The translations under genes were made by a program, and so were the position numbers. DNA of 64,000 nucleotides. Origin: Pisaster brevispinus (lineage: Eukaryota; Echinodermata; Asteroidea; Forcipulatida; Asteriidae). The stretch spans positions 1,054,001 to 1,118,000 of the forward strand of contig JAMKCF010000039.1 in assembly GCA_023634235.1 (NCBI GenBank), written 5' to 3'. Shown in pieces: positions 12,831-25,160 of this stretch. The notes under the pieces are model-generated. The model saw only the letters and a program-made list of their open reading frames with translations. It was not told where the DNA came from and did not search any database. The first letter of the stretch is position 1; every line of letters begins with the position of its first letter.

Positions 12831-15800
12831 ATGCCGATTTTTGGCGTTCACTTTTTGCGGACACCTCCACCGATGGTGCTGGTTCGAATTTGAAATGCAA
12901 CGATTTTATTCCATGAATTATTGAGGTTTTTTGGGCAACAAAGATGGCGTCACTTTTTGGTAGAAAGCTCCTAATTGCCCAGGTTTTGGGATTTGGCCAT
13001 GTCCCCACACAGAAAAGGTCTTCAGGGAAGTCTAGTCTAGAATGCTGCACCGTCAAATCGCACTTTTATTTTCGACCCCAAAATTCAAAATGGCGACAGG
13101 GTACTACCTGTCAGTTATTCCAAAAATTCGACCCCCGTAACATGCCGATTTTTGGCGATCACTTTTTGCGGACACCTCCGCCGATGGTGCTGGTTCGAAT
13201 TTGAAGACCGCAACGATTTTATTCCATGAAATATTAAGGTTTTTGGGGCAACAAAGATGGCGTCACTTTTTGGTAGAAAGCTCCTAATTGCCCAGGTTTT
13301 GGGTTTTGGCCATGTCCCCACACAGAAAAGGTCTTCAGGAAAGTCTAGTCTAGAATGCTGAACCGTCAAATCGCACTTTTATTTTCGACCACAGAATTCA
13401 AAATGGCGACAGGGTACTACCTGTCAATTATTTCAAAAATTCGACCCCCGGTAACATGCCGATTTTTGGCGATCACTTTTTGCGGACACCTCCGCCGATG
13501 GTGCTGGTTCGAATTTGAAGACCGCAACGATTTTATTCCATGAATTGTTGAGGTTTTTGGGGGCAACAAAGATGGCGTCAGTTTTTGGTTGAAAGCTCCT
13601 AATTGCCCAGGTTTTGGGATTTGGCCATGTCCCCACACAGAAAAGGTCTTCAGGGAAGTCTAGTCTAGAGTGCTGCACCGTCAAATCGCACTTTTATTTT
13701 CGACCCCAAAATTCAAAATGGCGACAAGGTCAATTATTCCAAAAGATCGACCCTCGGTAACATGCCGATTTTTGGCGATCACTTTTTGCGGACACCTCCG
13801 CCGATGGTGCTGGTTGAAATTTGAAGACCGCAACGATTTTATTCCATGAATTATTGAGATTTTTTGGGCAACAAAGATGGCGTCACTTTCTGGTAGAAAG
13901 CTCCTAATTGCCCAGGTTTTGGGATTTTGCCATGTCCCCACACAGAAAAGGTCTTCAGGGAAGTCTAGTCTAGAATGCTGCACCGTCAAATCGCACTTTT
14001 ATTTTCGACCCCAAAATTCAAAATGGCAACAATGTACTACCTGTCAATTATTCCAAAAATTCGACCCCCGGTAACATGCCGATTTTTGGCGATCACTTTT
14101 TGCGGACACCTCCGCCGATGGTGCTGGTTCGAATTTGAAGACCGCAACGATTTTATTCCATGAAATATTAAGGTTTTTGGGGCAACAAAGATGGCGTCAC
14201 TTTTTGGTAGAAAGCTCCTAATTGCCCAGGTTTTGGGTTTTGGCCATGTCCCCACACAGAAAAGGTCTTCAGGAAAGTCTAGTCTAGAATGCTGCACCGT
14301 CAAATCGCACTTTTATTTTCGACCACACAATTCAAAATGGCGACAGGGTACTACCTGTCAATTATTTCAAAAATTCGACCCCCGGTAACATGCCGATTTT
14401 TGGCGATCACTTTTTGCGGACACCTCCGCCGATGGTGCTGGTTCGAATTTGAAGACCGCAACGATTTTATTCCATGAATTTTTGAGGTTTTTGGGGGCAA
14501 CAAAGATGGCGTCAGTTTTTGGTTGAAAGCTCCTAATTGCCCAGGTTTTGGGTTTCGGCCATGTCCCCACACAGAAAGGTTCTCCAGGGGAGTCTAGTCT
14601 AGAATGCTGCACCGTCAAATCGCACTTTTATTTTCGACCACAAAATTCAAAATGGCGACAGGGTACTACCTGTCAATTATTCCAAAAATTCGACCCCCGG
14701 TAACATGCCGATTTTTGGCGATCACTTTTTGCGGACACCTCCGCCGATGGTGCTGGTTCGAATTTGAAGACCGCAACGATTTTATTCCATGAATTATTGA
14801 GGTTTTTTGGGCAACAAAGATGGCGTCACTTTTTGGTAGAAAGCTCCTAATTGCCCAGGTTTTGGGATTTAGCCATGTCCCCACACAGAAAAGGTCTTCA
14901 GGGAAGTCTAGTCTAGAATGCTGCACCGTCAACTCGCACTTTTATTTTCGACCCGAAAATTCAAAATGCCGACAGGGTACAACCTGTCAATTATTCCAAA
15001 AATTCGACCCCCGGTAACATGCCGATTTTTGGCGTTCACTTTTTGCGGACACCTCCACCGATGGTGCTGGTTCGAATTTGAAATGCAACGATTTTATTCC
15101 ATGAATTATTGAGGTTTTTTGGGCAACAAAGATGGCGTCACTTTTTGGTAGAAAGCTCCTAATTGCCCAGGTTTTGGGATTTGGCCATGTCCCCACACAG
15201 AAAAGGTCTTCAGGGAAGTCTAGTCTAGAATGCTGCACCGTCAAATCGCACTTTTATTTTCGACCCCAAAATTCAAAATGGCGACAGGGTACTACCTGTC
15301 AGTTATTCCAAAAATTCGACCCCCGTAACATGCCGATTTTTGGCGATCACTTTTTGCGGACACCTCCGCCGATGGTGCTGGTTCGAATTTGAAGACCGCA
15401 ACGATTTTATTCCATGAAATATTAAGGTTTTTGGGGCAACAAAGATGGCGTCACTTTTTGGTAGAAAGCTCCTAATTGCCCAGGTTTTGGGTTTTGGCCA
15501 TGTCCCCACACAGAAAAGGTCTTCAGGAAAGTCTAGTCTAGAATGCTGAACCGTCAAATCGCACTTTTATTTTCGACCACAGAATTCAAAATGGCGACAG
15601 GGTACTACCTGTCAATTATTTCAAAAATTCGACCCCCGGTAACATGCCGATTTTTGGCGATCACTTTTTGCGGACACCTCCGCCGATGGTGCTGGTTCGA
15701 ATTTGAAGACCGCAACGATTTTATTCCATGAATTGTTGAGGTTTTTGGGGGCAACAAAGATGGCGTCAGTTTTTGGTTGAAAGCTCCTAATTGCCCAGGT

Positions 15801-16733
15801 TTTGGGATTTGGCCATGTCCCCACACAGAAAAGGTCTTCAGGGAAGTCTAGTCTAGAGTGCTGCACCGTCAAATCGCACTTTTATTTTCGACCCCAAAAT
15901 TCAAAATGGCGACAAGGTCAATTATTCCAAAAGATCGACCCTCGGTAACATGCCGATTTTTGGCGATCACTTTTTGCGGACACCTCCGCCGATGGTGCTG
16001 GTTGAAATTTGAAGACCGCAACGATTTTATTCCATGAATTATTGAGATTTTTTGGGCAACAAAGATGGCGTCACTTTCTGGTAGAAAGCTCCTAATTGCC
16101 CAGGTTTTGGGATTTTGCCATGTCCCCACACAGAAAAGGTCTTCAGGGAAGTCTAGTCTAGAATGCTGCACCGTCAAATCGCACTTTTATTTTCGACCCC
16201 AAAATTCAAAATGGCAACAATGTACTACCTGTCAATTATTCCAAAAATTCGACCCCCGGTAACATGCCGATTTTTGGCGATCACTTTTTGCGGACACCTC
16301 CGCCGATGGTGCTGGTTCGAATTTGAAGACCGCAACGATTTTATTCCATGAAATATTAAGGTTTTTGGGGCAACAAAGATGGCGTCACTTTTTGGTAGAA
16401 AGCTCCTAATTGCCCAGGTTTTGGGTTTTGGCCATGTCCCCACACAGAAAAGGTCTTCAGGGAAGTCTAGTCTAGAATGCTGCACCGTCAAATCGCACTT
16501 TTATTTTCGACCACACAATTCAAAATGGCGACAGGGTACTACCTGTCAATTATTTCAAAAATTCGACCCCCGGTAACATGCCGATTTTTGGCGATCACTT
16601 TTTGCGGACACCTCCGCCGATGGTGCTGGTTCGAATTTGAAGACCGCAACGATTTTATTCCATGAATTTTTGAGGTTTTTGGGGGCAACAAAGATGGCGT
16701 CAGTTTTTGGTTGAAAGCTCCTAATTGCCCAGG
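12357..16733 (+). repeat. Tandem duplication of a seven-monomer HOR (2,188 bp x 2)
   Basis: Copy 1 (about 12,357-14,545) and copy 2 (about 14,545-16,733) agree almost base for base, including several private changes: the loss giving GAATTTGAAATGCAACG, GACCCCCGTAAC, GAAATATTAAGG, GTCAGTTTTTGGTTG, and the 9-base hairpin deletion GACAAGGTCAATTATT. The breakpoint falls in the shared GGTTTTGGG near 14,545, where a GGTTTCGGCC half joins a GTCAGTTTTTGG half. This is a clear unequal-exchange product. A third, partial continuation follows to about 16,985. Confidence 0.9.
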
Positions 16734-16984
16734 TTTTGGGATTTGGCCATGTCCCCACACAGAAAAGGTCTTCAGGGAAGTCTAGTCTAGAGTGCTGCAC
16801 CGTCAAATCGCACTTTTATTTTCGACCACAAAATTCAAAATGACGACAAGGTCAATTATTCCAAAAGATCGACCCTCGGTAACATGCCGATTTTTGGCGA
16901 TCACTTTTTGCGGACACCTCCGCCGATGGTGCTGGTTGAAATTTGAAGACCGCAACGATTTTATTCCATGAATTATTGAGTTGT

Positions 16985-18610
16985 TTTGGTCAACAAAGAT
17001 GGCGTCACTTTTTGGTAGAAAGCTCCTAATTGCCCAGGTTTTGGGATTTGGCCATGTCCCCACACAGAAAAGGTCTTCAGGGAAGTCTGGTCTAGAGTGC
17101 TGCACCTTCAGATCGCACTTTTATTTTCGACCCCAAAATTCAAAATGGCGACAGGGTACTACCTGTCAATTATTCCAAAAATTCGACCCCCGGTAACTTG
17201 CCGATTTTTGGCGATCACTTTTTGCGAACACCTCCGCCGATGGTGCTGGTTGGAATTTGAAGACCGCAACGATTTTATTACATGAATTATTGAGGTTTTT
17301 TGGTCAACAAAGATGGCGTCACTTTTTGGTAGAAAGCTCCTAATTGCCCAGGTTTTGGGATTTGGCCATGTCCCCACACAGAAAAGGTCTTCAGGGAAGT
17401 CTAGTCTAGAGTGCTGCACCGTCAGATCGCACTTTTATTTTCGACCCCAAAATTCAAAATGGCGACAGGGTACTACCTGTCAATTATTCCAAAAATTCGA
17501 CCCCCGTTAACTTGCCGATTTTTGGCGATCACTTTTTGCGAACACCTCCGCCGATGGTGCTGGTTCGAATTTGAAGACCGCAACGATTTTATTCCATGAA
17601 TTATTGAGGTTTTTTGGGCAACAAAGATGGCGTCACTTTTTGGTAGAAAGCTCCTAATTGCCCAGGTTTTGGGATTTGGCCATGTCCCCACACAGAAAAG
17701 GTCTTCAGGGAAGTCTAGTCTAGAGTGCTGCACCGTCAAATCGCACTTTTATTTTCGACCCCAAAATTCAAAACTGCGACAGGGTACTACCTGTCAATTA
17801 TTCCAAAAATTCGACCCCCGGTAACATGCCGATTTTTGGCGATCACTTTTTGCGAACACCTCCGCCGATGGTGCTGGTTCGAATTTGAAGACCGCAACGA
17901 TTTTATTCCATGAATTATTGAGGTTTTTTGGGCAACAAAGATGGCGTCACTTTTTGGTAGAAAGCTCCTAATTGCCCAGGTTTTGGGATTTGGCCATGTC
18001 CCCACACAGAAAAGGTCTTCAGGGAAGTCTAGTCTAGAGTGCTGCACCGTCAGATCGCACTTTTATTTTCGACCCCAAAATTCAAAACTGCGACAGGGTA
18101 CTACCTGTCAATTATTCCAAAAATTCGACCCCCGGTAACATGCCGATTTTTGGCGATCACTTTTTGCGGACACCTCCGCCGATGGTGCTGTTTCGAATTT
18201 GAAGACCGCAACGATTTTATTCCATGAATTATTGAGGTTTTTGGGGAAACAAAGATGGCGTCACTTTTTGGTAGAAAGCTCCTAATTGCCAAGGTTTTGG
18301 GATTTGGCCATGTCCCCACACAGAAAAGGTCTTCAGGGAAGTCTAGTCTAGAGTGCTGCACCGTCAAATCGCACTTTTATTTTCGACCCCAAAATTCAAA
18401 ACTGCGACAGGGTACTACCTGTCAATTATTCCAAAAATTCGACCCCCGGTAACATGGCGATTTTTGGCGATCACTTTTTGCGGACACCTCCGCCGATGGT
18501 GCTGGTTCGAATTTAAAGACCGCAACGATTTTATTCCATGAATTATTGAAGTTTTTTGGGCAACAAAGATGGCGTCACTTTTTGGTAGAAAGCTCCTAAT
18601 TGCCCAGGTT
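16985..18610 (+). repeat. Family B monomers without clear HOR
   Basis: Five to six ordinary monomers with the GAGTGCTGC and GTCAGATCGC states and frequent TGCGAACACC. The CAAAACTGCGAC variant first appears here (about 17,770). I do not see a multi-monomer copy of this stretch at a fixed offset within it. Confidence 0.6.
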
Positions 18611-20550
18611 TTGGGATTTGGCCATGTCCCCACACAGAAAAGGTCTTCAGGGAAGTCTAGTCTAGAGTGCTGCACCGTCAGATCGCACTTTTATTTTCGA
18701 CCCCAAAATTCAAAATGGCGACAGGGTACTACCTGTCAATTACTCCACAAATTCGACCCCCGGTAACATGCCGATTTTTGGCGATGACTTTTTGCGGACA
18801 CCTCCGCCGATGGTGCTGGTTCGAATTTGAAGACCGCAACGATTTTATTCCATGAATTATTGAGGTTTTTTGGGCAACAAATATGGCGTCACTTTTTGGT
18901 AGTAAGCTCCTAATTGCCCAGGTTTTGGGATTTGGCCATGTCCCCACACAGAAAAGGTCTTCAGTGAAGTTTAGTCTAGAGTGCTGCACCGTCAAATCGC
19001 ACTTTTATTTTCGACCCCTAAATTCAAAATGGCGACAGGGTACTACCTGTCAATTATTCCAAAAATTCGACCCCCGGTAACATGCCGATTTTTGGCGATC
19101 ACTTTTTGCGGACACCTCCGCCGATGGTGCTGGTTCGAATTTGAAGACCGCAACGATTTTATTCCATGAATTATTGAGGTTTTTTGGGCAACAAATATGG
19201 CGTCACTTTTTGGTAGAAAGCTCCTAATTGCCAAGGTTTTGGGATTTGGCCATGTCCCCACACAGAAAAGGTCTTCAGGGAAGTCTAGTCTAGAGTGCTG
19301 CACCGTCAGATCGCACTTTTATTTTCGACCCCAAAATTCAAAACTGCGACAGGGTACTACCTGTCAATTATTCCAAAAATTCGACCCCCGGTAACATGCC
19401 GATTTTTGGCGATCACTTTTTGCGAACACCTCCCTCGATGGTGCTGGTTCGAATTTGAAGACCGCAACGATTTTATTCCATGAATTATTGAGGTTTTTTG
19501 TGCAAAAAAGATGGCCTCACTTTTTGGTAGAAAGCTGGTAATTGCCCAGGTTTTGGGATTTGGCCATGTCCCCACACAGAAAAGGTCTTCAGGGAAGTCT
19601 AGTCTAGAGTGCTGCACCGTCAGATCGCACTTTTATTTTCGACCCCAAAGATCAAAATGGCGACAGGATACTACCTGTCAATTACTCCACAAATTCGACC
19701 CCCGGTAACATGCCGATTTTTGGCGATGACTTTTTGCGGACACCTCCGCCGATGGTGCTGGTTCGAATTTGAAGACCGCAACGATTTTATTCCATGAATT
19801 ATTGAGGTTTTTTGGGCAACAAATATGGCGTCACTTTTTGGTAGTAAGCTCCTAATTGCCCAGGTTTTGGGATTTGGCCATGTCCCCACACAGAAAAGGT
19901 CTTCAGTGAAGTTTAGTCTAGAGTGCTGCACCGTCAAATCGCACTTTTATTTTCGACCCCTAAATTCAAAATGGCGACAGGGTACTACCTGTCAATTATT
20001 CCAAAAATTCGACCCCCGGTAACATGCCGATTTTTGGCGATCACTTTTTGCGGACACCTCCGCCGATGGTGCTGGTTCGAATTTGAAGACCGCAACGATT
20101 TTATTCCATGAATTATTGAGGTTTTTGGGGCAACAAATATGGCGTCACTTTTTGGTAGAAAGCTCCTAATTGCCAAGGTTTTGGGATTTGGCCATGTCCC
20201 CACACAGAAAAGGTCTTCAGGGAAGTCTAGTCTAGAGTGCTGCACCGTCAGATCGCACTTTTATTTTCGACCCCAAAATTCAAAACTGCGACAGGGTACT
20301 ACCTGTCAATTATTCCAAAAATTCGACCCCCGGTAACATGCCGATTTTTGGCGATCACTTTTTGCGAACACCTCCCTCGATGGTGCTGGTTCGAATTTGA
20401 AGACCGCAACGATTTTATTCCATGAATTATTGAGGTTTTTTGTGCAAAAAAGATGGCCTCACTTTTTGGTAGAAAGCTCGTAATTGCCCAGGTTTTGGGA
20501 TTTGGCCATGTCCCCACACAGAAAAGGTCTTCAGGGAAGTCTAGTCTAGA
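18610..20550 (+). repeat. Trimeric HOR, two copies of 942 bp
   Basis: Monomers starting at 18,569, 18,883 and 19,197 are repeated at 19,511, 19,825 and 20,139. Shared marks are TTACTCCACAAATTCG with GGCGATGACTTTTTG, then GGTAGTAAGC with TTCAGTGAAGTTTAG, then GCCAAGGTTTTGGG with CAAAACTGCGAC. The first two units also recur at 26,568-27,010, 7,839 bp away from the first copy. Confidence 0.88.
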
Positions 20551-23500
20551 GTGCTGCACCGTCAGATCGCACTTTTATTTTCGACCCCAAAGATCAAAAT
20601 GGCGACAGGATACTACCTGTCAATGTTTCCAAAAATTCGACCCCCGGTAACTTGCCGATTTTTGGCGATCACTTTTTGCGAACACCTCCGCCGATGGTGC
20701 TGGTTCGAATTTGAAGACCGCAACGATTTTATTCATTGAATTATTGAGGTTTTTGGGGCAAAAAAGATGGCGTCACTTTTTGGTAGAAAGCTCCTAATTG
20801 CCCGGGTTTTGGGATTTGGCCATGTCCCCACACAGAAAAGGTCTTCAGGGAAGTCTAGTCTAAAAAGCTGCACCGTCAGATCGCACTTTTATTTTCGACC
20901 CTAAAATTCAAAATGGCGACAGGCTACTACCTGTCAATTATTCCAAAAATTCAAACCCCCGGTAACTTGCCGATTTTTGGCGATCACTTTTTGCGAACAC
21001 CTCCGCCGATGGTGCTGGTTCGAATTTGAAGACCGCAACGATTTTATTCCATGAATTATTAAGGTTTTTTGGGCAAAAAAGATGGCGTCACTTTTTGGTA
21101 GTAAGCTCCTAATTGCCCAGGTTTTGGGATTTGGCCATGTCCCTACACAAAAAAAGGTCTTCAGGGAAGTCTAGTCTAGAGTGCTGCACCGTCAGATCGC
21201 ACTTTTATTTTCGACCCCAAAAATCAAAATGGCGACAGGGTACTACCTGTCAATTATTCCAAAAATTCGACCCCCGGTAACATGCCGATTTTTGGCGATC
21301 ACTTTTTGCGGACACCTCCGCCGATGGTGCTGGCTCGAATTTGAAGACCGCAACGATTTTATTCCATGAATTATTGAGGTTTTTTGGTCAACAAAGATGG
21401 CGTCACTTTTTGGTAGAAAGCTCCTAATTGCCCAGGTTTTGGGATTTGGCCATGTCCCCACACAGAAAAGGTCTTCAGGGAAGTCTAGTCTAGAGTGCTG
21501 CACCGTCAGATCGCACTTTTATTTTCGACCCCAAAATTCAAAACTGCGACAGGGTACTACCTGTCAATTATTCCAAAAATTCGACCCCCGGTAACATGCC
21601 GATTTTTGGCGATCACTTTTTGCGGACACCTCCGCCGATGGTGCTGGTTCGAATTTGAAGACCGCAACGATTTTATTCCATGAATTATTGAGGTTTTGGG
21701 CAACCAAGATGGCGAACTTTTTGGTAGAGAGCTTCTAATTGCCCAGGTTTTGGGATTTGGTCATGTCCCCACACAGAAAAGGTCTTCAGGGAAGTCTAGT
21801 CTAGAATGCTGCACCGTCAAATCGCACTTTTATTTTCGACCCCTAAATTCAAAATGGCGACAGGGTACTACCTGTCAATTATTCCAAAAAATTCGACCCT
21901 CGGTAACATGCCGATTTTTGGCGATCACTTTTTGCGAACACCTCCGCCGATGGTGCTGGTTCGAATTTGAAGACCGCAACGATTTTATTCCATGAATTAT
22001 TGAGGTTTTTTGGGCAACAAATATGGCGTCACTTTTTGGTAGAAAGCTCCTAATTGCCCAGGTTTTGGGATTTGGCCATGTCCCCACACAGAAAAGGTCT
22101 TCAGGGAAGTCTAGTCTAGAGTGCTGCACCGTCAGATCGCACTTTTATTTTCGACCCCAAAATTCAAAACTGCGACAGGGTACTACCTGTCAATTATTCC
22201 AAAAATTCGACCCCCGGTAACATGCCGATTTTTGGCGATCACTTTTTGCGAACACCTCCGCCGATGGTGCTGGTTCGAATTTGAAGACCGCAACGATTTT
22301 ATTCCATGAATTATTGAGGTTTTTTGTGCAAAAAAGATGGCCTCACTTTTTGGTAGAAAGCTCCTAATTGCCCAGGTTTTGGGATTTGGCCATGTCCCCA
22401 CACAGAAAAGGTCTTCAGGGAAGTCTAGTCTAGAGTGCTGCACCGTCAAATCGCACTTTTATTTTCGACCCCAAAGATCAAAATGGCGACAGGGTACTAC
22501 CTGTCAATTAATCCAAAAATTCGACCCCCGGTAACTTGCCGATTTTTGGCGATCACTTTTTGCGAACACCTCCGCCGATGGTGCTGGCTCGAATTTGAAG
22601 ACCGCAACGATTTTATTCCATGAATTATTGAGGTTTTTGGGGCAACAAATATGGCGTCACTTTTTGGTAGAAAGCTCCTAATTGCCAAAGTTTTGGGATT
22701 TGGCCATGTCCCCACACAGAAAAGGTCTTCAGGGAAGTCTAGTCTAGAGTGCTGCACCGTCAGATCGCACTTTTATTTTCGACCCCAAAATTCAAAACTG
22801 CGACAGGGTACTACCTGTCAATTATTCCAAAAATTCGACCCCCGGTAACATGCCGATTTTTGGCGATCACTTTTTGCGAACACCTCCCCCGATGGTGCTG
22901 GTTCGAATTTGAAGACCGCAACGATTTTATTCCATGAATTATTGAGGTTTTTTGTGCAAAAAAGATGGCCTCACTTTTTGGTAGAAAGCTCGTAATTGCC
23001 CAGGTTTTGGGATTTGGCCATGTCCCCACACAGAAAAGGTCTTCAGGGAAGTCTAGTCTAGAGTGCTGCACCGTCAGATCGCACTTTTATTTTCGACCCC
23101 AAAGATCAAAATGGCGACAGGGTACTACCTGTCAATGTTTCCAAAAATTCGACCCCCGGTAACTTGCCGATTTTTGGCGATCACTTTTTGCGAACACCTC
23201 CGCCGATGGTGCTGGTTCGAATTTGAAGACCGCAACGATTTTATTCGATGAATTATTGAGGTTTTTGGGGCAAAAAAGATGGCGTCACTTTTTGGTAGAA
23301 AGCTCCTAATTGCCCAGGTTTTGGGATTTGGCCATGTCCCCACACAGAAAAGGTCTTCAGGGAAGTCTAGTCTAAAAAGCTGCACCGTCAGATCGCACTT
23401 TTATTTTCGACCCTAAAATTCAAAATGGCGACAGGCTACTACCTGTCAATTATTCCAAAAATTCGACCCCCGGTAACTTGCCGATTTTTGGCGATCACTT

Positions 23501-25160
23501 TTTGCGAACACCTCCGCCGATGGTGCTGGTTCGAATTTGAAGACCGCAACGATTTTATTCCATGAATTATTAAGGTTTTTTGGGCAAAAAAGATGGCGTC
23601 ACTTTTTGGTAGTAAGCTCCTAATTGCCCAGGTTTTGGGATTTGGCCATGTCCCCACACAAAAAAGGTCTTCAGGGAAGTCTAGTCCTGAGTGCTGCACC
23701 GTCAGATCGCACTTTTATTTTCGACCCCAAAAATCAAAATGGCGACAGGGTACTACCTGTCAATTATTCCAAAAATTCGACCCCCGGTAACATGCCGATT
23801 TTTGGCGATCACTTTTTGCGGACACCTCCGCCGATGGTGCTGGCTCGAATTTGAAGACCGCAACGATTTTATTCCATGAATTATTGAGGTTTTTTGGTCA
23901 ACAAAGATGGCGTCACTTTTTGGTAGAAAGCTCCTAATTGCCCAGGTTTTGGGATTTGGCCATGTCCCCACACAGAAAAGGTCTTCAGGGAAGTCTAGTC
24001 TAGAGTGCTGCACCGTCAGATCGCACTTTTATTTTCGACCCCAAAATTCAAAACTGCGACAGGGTACTACCTGTCAATTATTCCAAAAATTCGACCCCCG
24101 GTAACATGCCGATTTTTGGCGATCACTTTTTGCGGACACCTCCGCCGATGGTGCTGGTTCGAATTTGAAGACCGCAACGATTTTATTCCATGAATTATTG
24201 AGGTTTTGGGCAACCAAGATGGCGAACTTTTTGGTAGAGAGCTTCTAATTGCCCAGGTTTTGGGATTTGGTCATGTCCCCACACAGAAAAGGTCTTCAGG
24301 GAAGTCTAGTCTAGAATGCTGCACCGTCAAATCGCACTTTTATTTTCGACCCCTAAATTCAAAATGGCGACAGGGTACTACCTGTCAATTATTCCAAAAA
24401 ATTCGACCCTCGGTAACATGCCGATTTTTGGCGATCACTTTTTGCGAACACCTCCGCCGATGGTGCTGGTTCGAATTTGAAGACCGCAACGATTTTATTC
24501 CATGAATTATTGAGGTTTTTTGGGCAACAAATATGGCGTCACTTTTTGGTAGAAAGCTCCTAATTGCCCAGGTTTTGGGATTTGGCCATGTCCCCACACA
24601 GAAAAGGTCTTCAGGGAAGTCTAGTCTAGAGTGCTGCACCGTCAGATCGCACTTTTATTTTCGACCCCAAAATTCAAAACTGCGACAGGGTACTACCTGT
24701 CAATTATTCCAAAAATTCGACCCCCGGTAACATGCCGATTTTTGGCGATCACTTTTTGCGAACACCTCCGCCGATGGTGCTGGTTCGAATTTGAAGACCG
24801 CAACGATTTTATTCCATGAATTATTGAGGTTTTTTGTGCAAAAAAGATGGCCTCACTTTTTGGTAGAAAGCTCCTAATTGCCCAGGTTTTGGGATTTGGC
24901 CATGTCCCCACACAGAAAAGGTCTTCAGGGAAGTCTAGTCTAGAGTGCTGCACCGTCAGATCGCACTTTTATTTTCGACCCCAAAGATCAAAATGGCGAC
25001 AGGGTACTATCTGTCAATTAATCCAAAAATTCGACCCCCGGTAACTTGCCGATTTTTGGCGATCACTTTTTGCGAACACCTCCGCCGATGGTGCTGGTTC
25101 GAATTTGAAGACCGCAACGATTTTATTCGATGAATTATTGAGGTTTTTGGGGCAAAATAG
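20139..25160 (+). repeat. Eight-monomer HOR, two copies (2,512/2,510 bp)
   Basis: Copy 1 is 20,139-22,650 and copy 2 is 22,651-25,160. Both contain, in order, GTGCAAAAAAGATGGCCTC, the AAAAGCTGCACC monomer (20,865 and 23,375), GGCTCGAATTTG, a 312-bp monomer with CAACCAAGATGGCGAAC (21,703 and 24,213), and CAATTAATCC. The offset falls from 2,512 to 2,510 because copy 1 has two extra A residues near 21,151. Confidence 0.88.
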
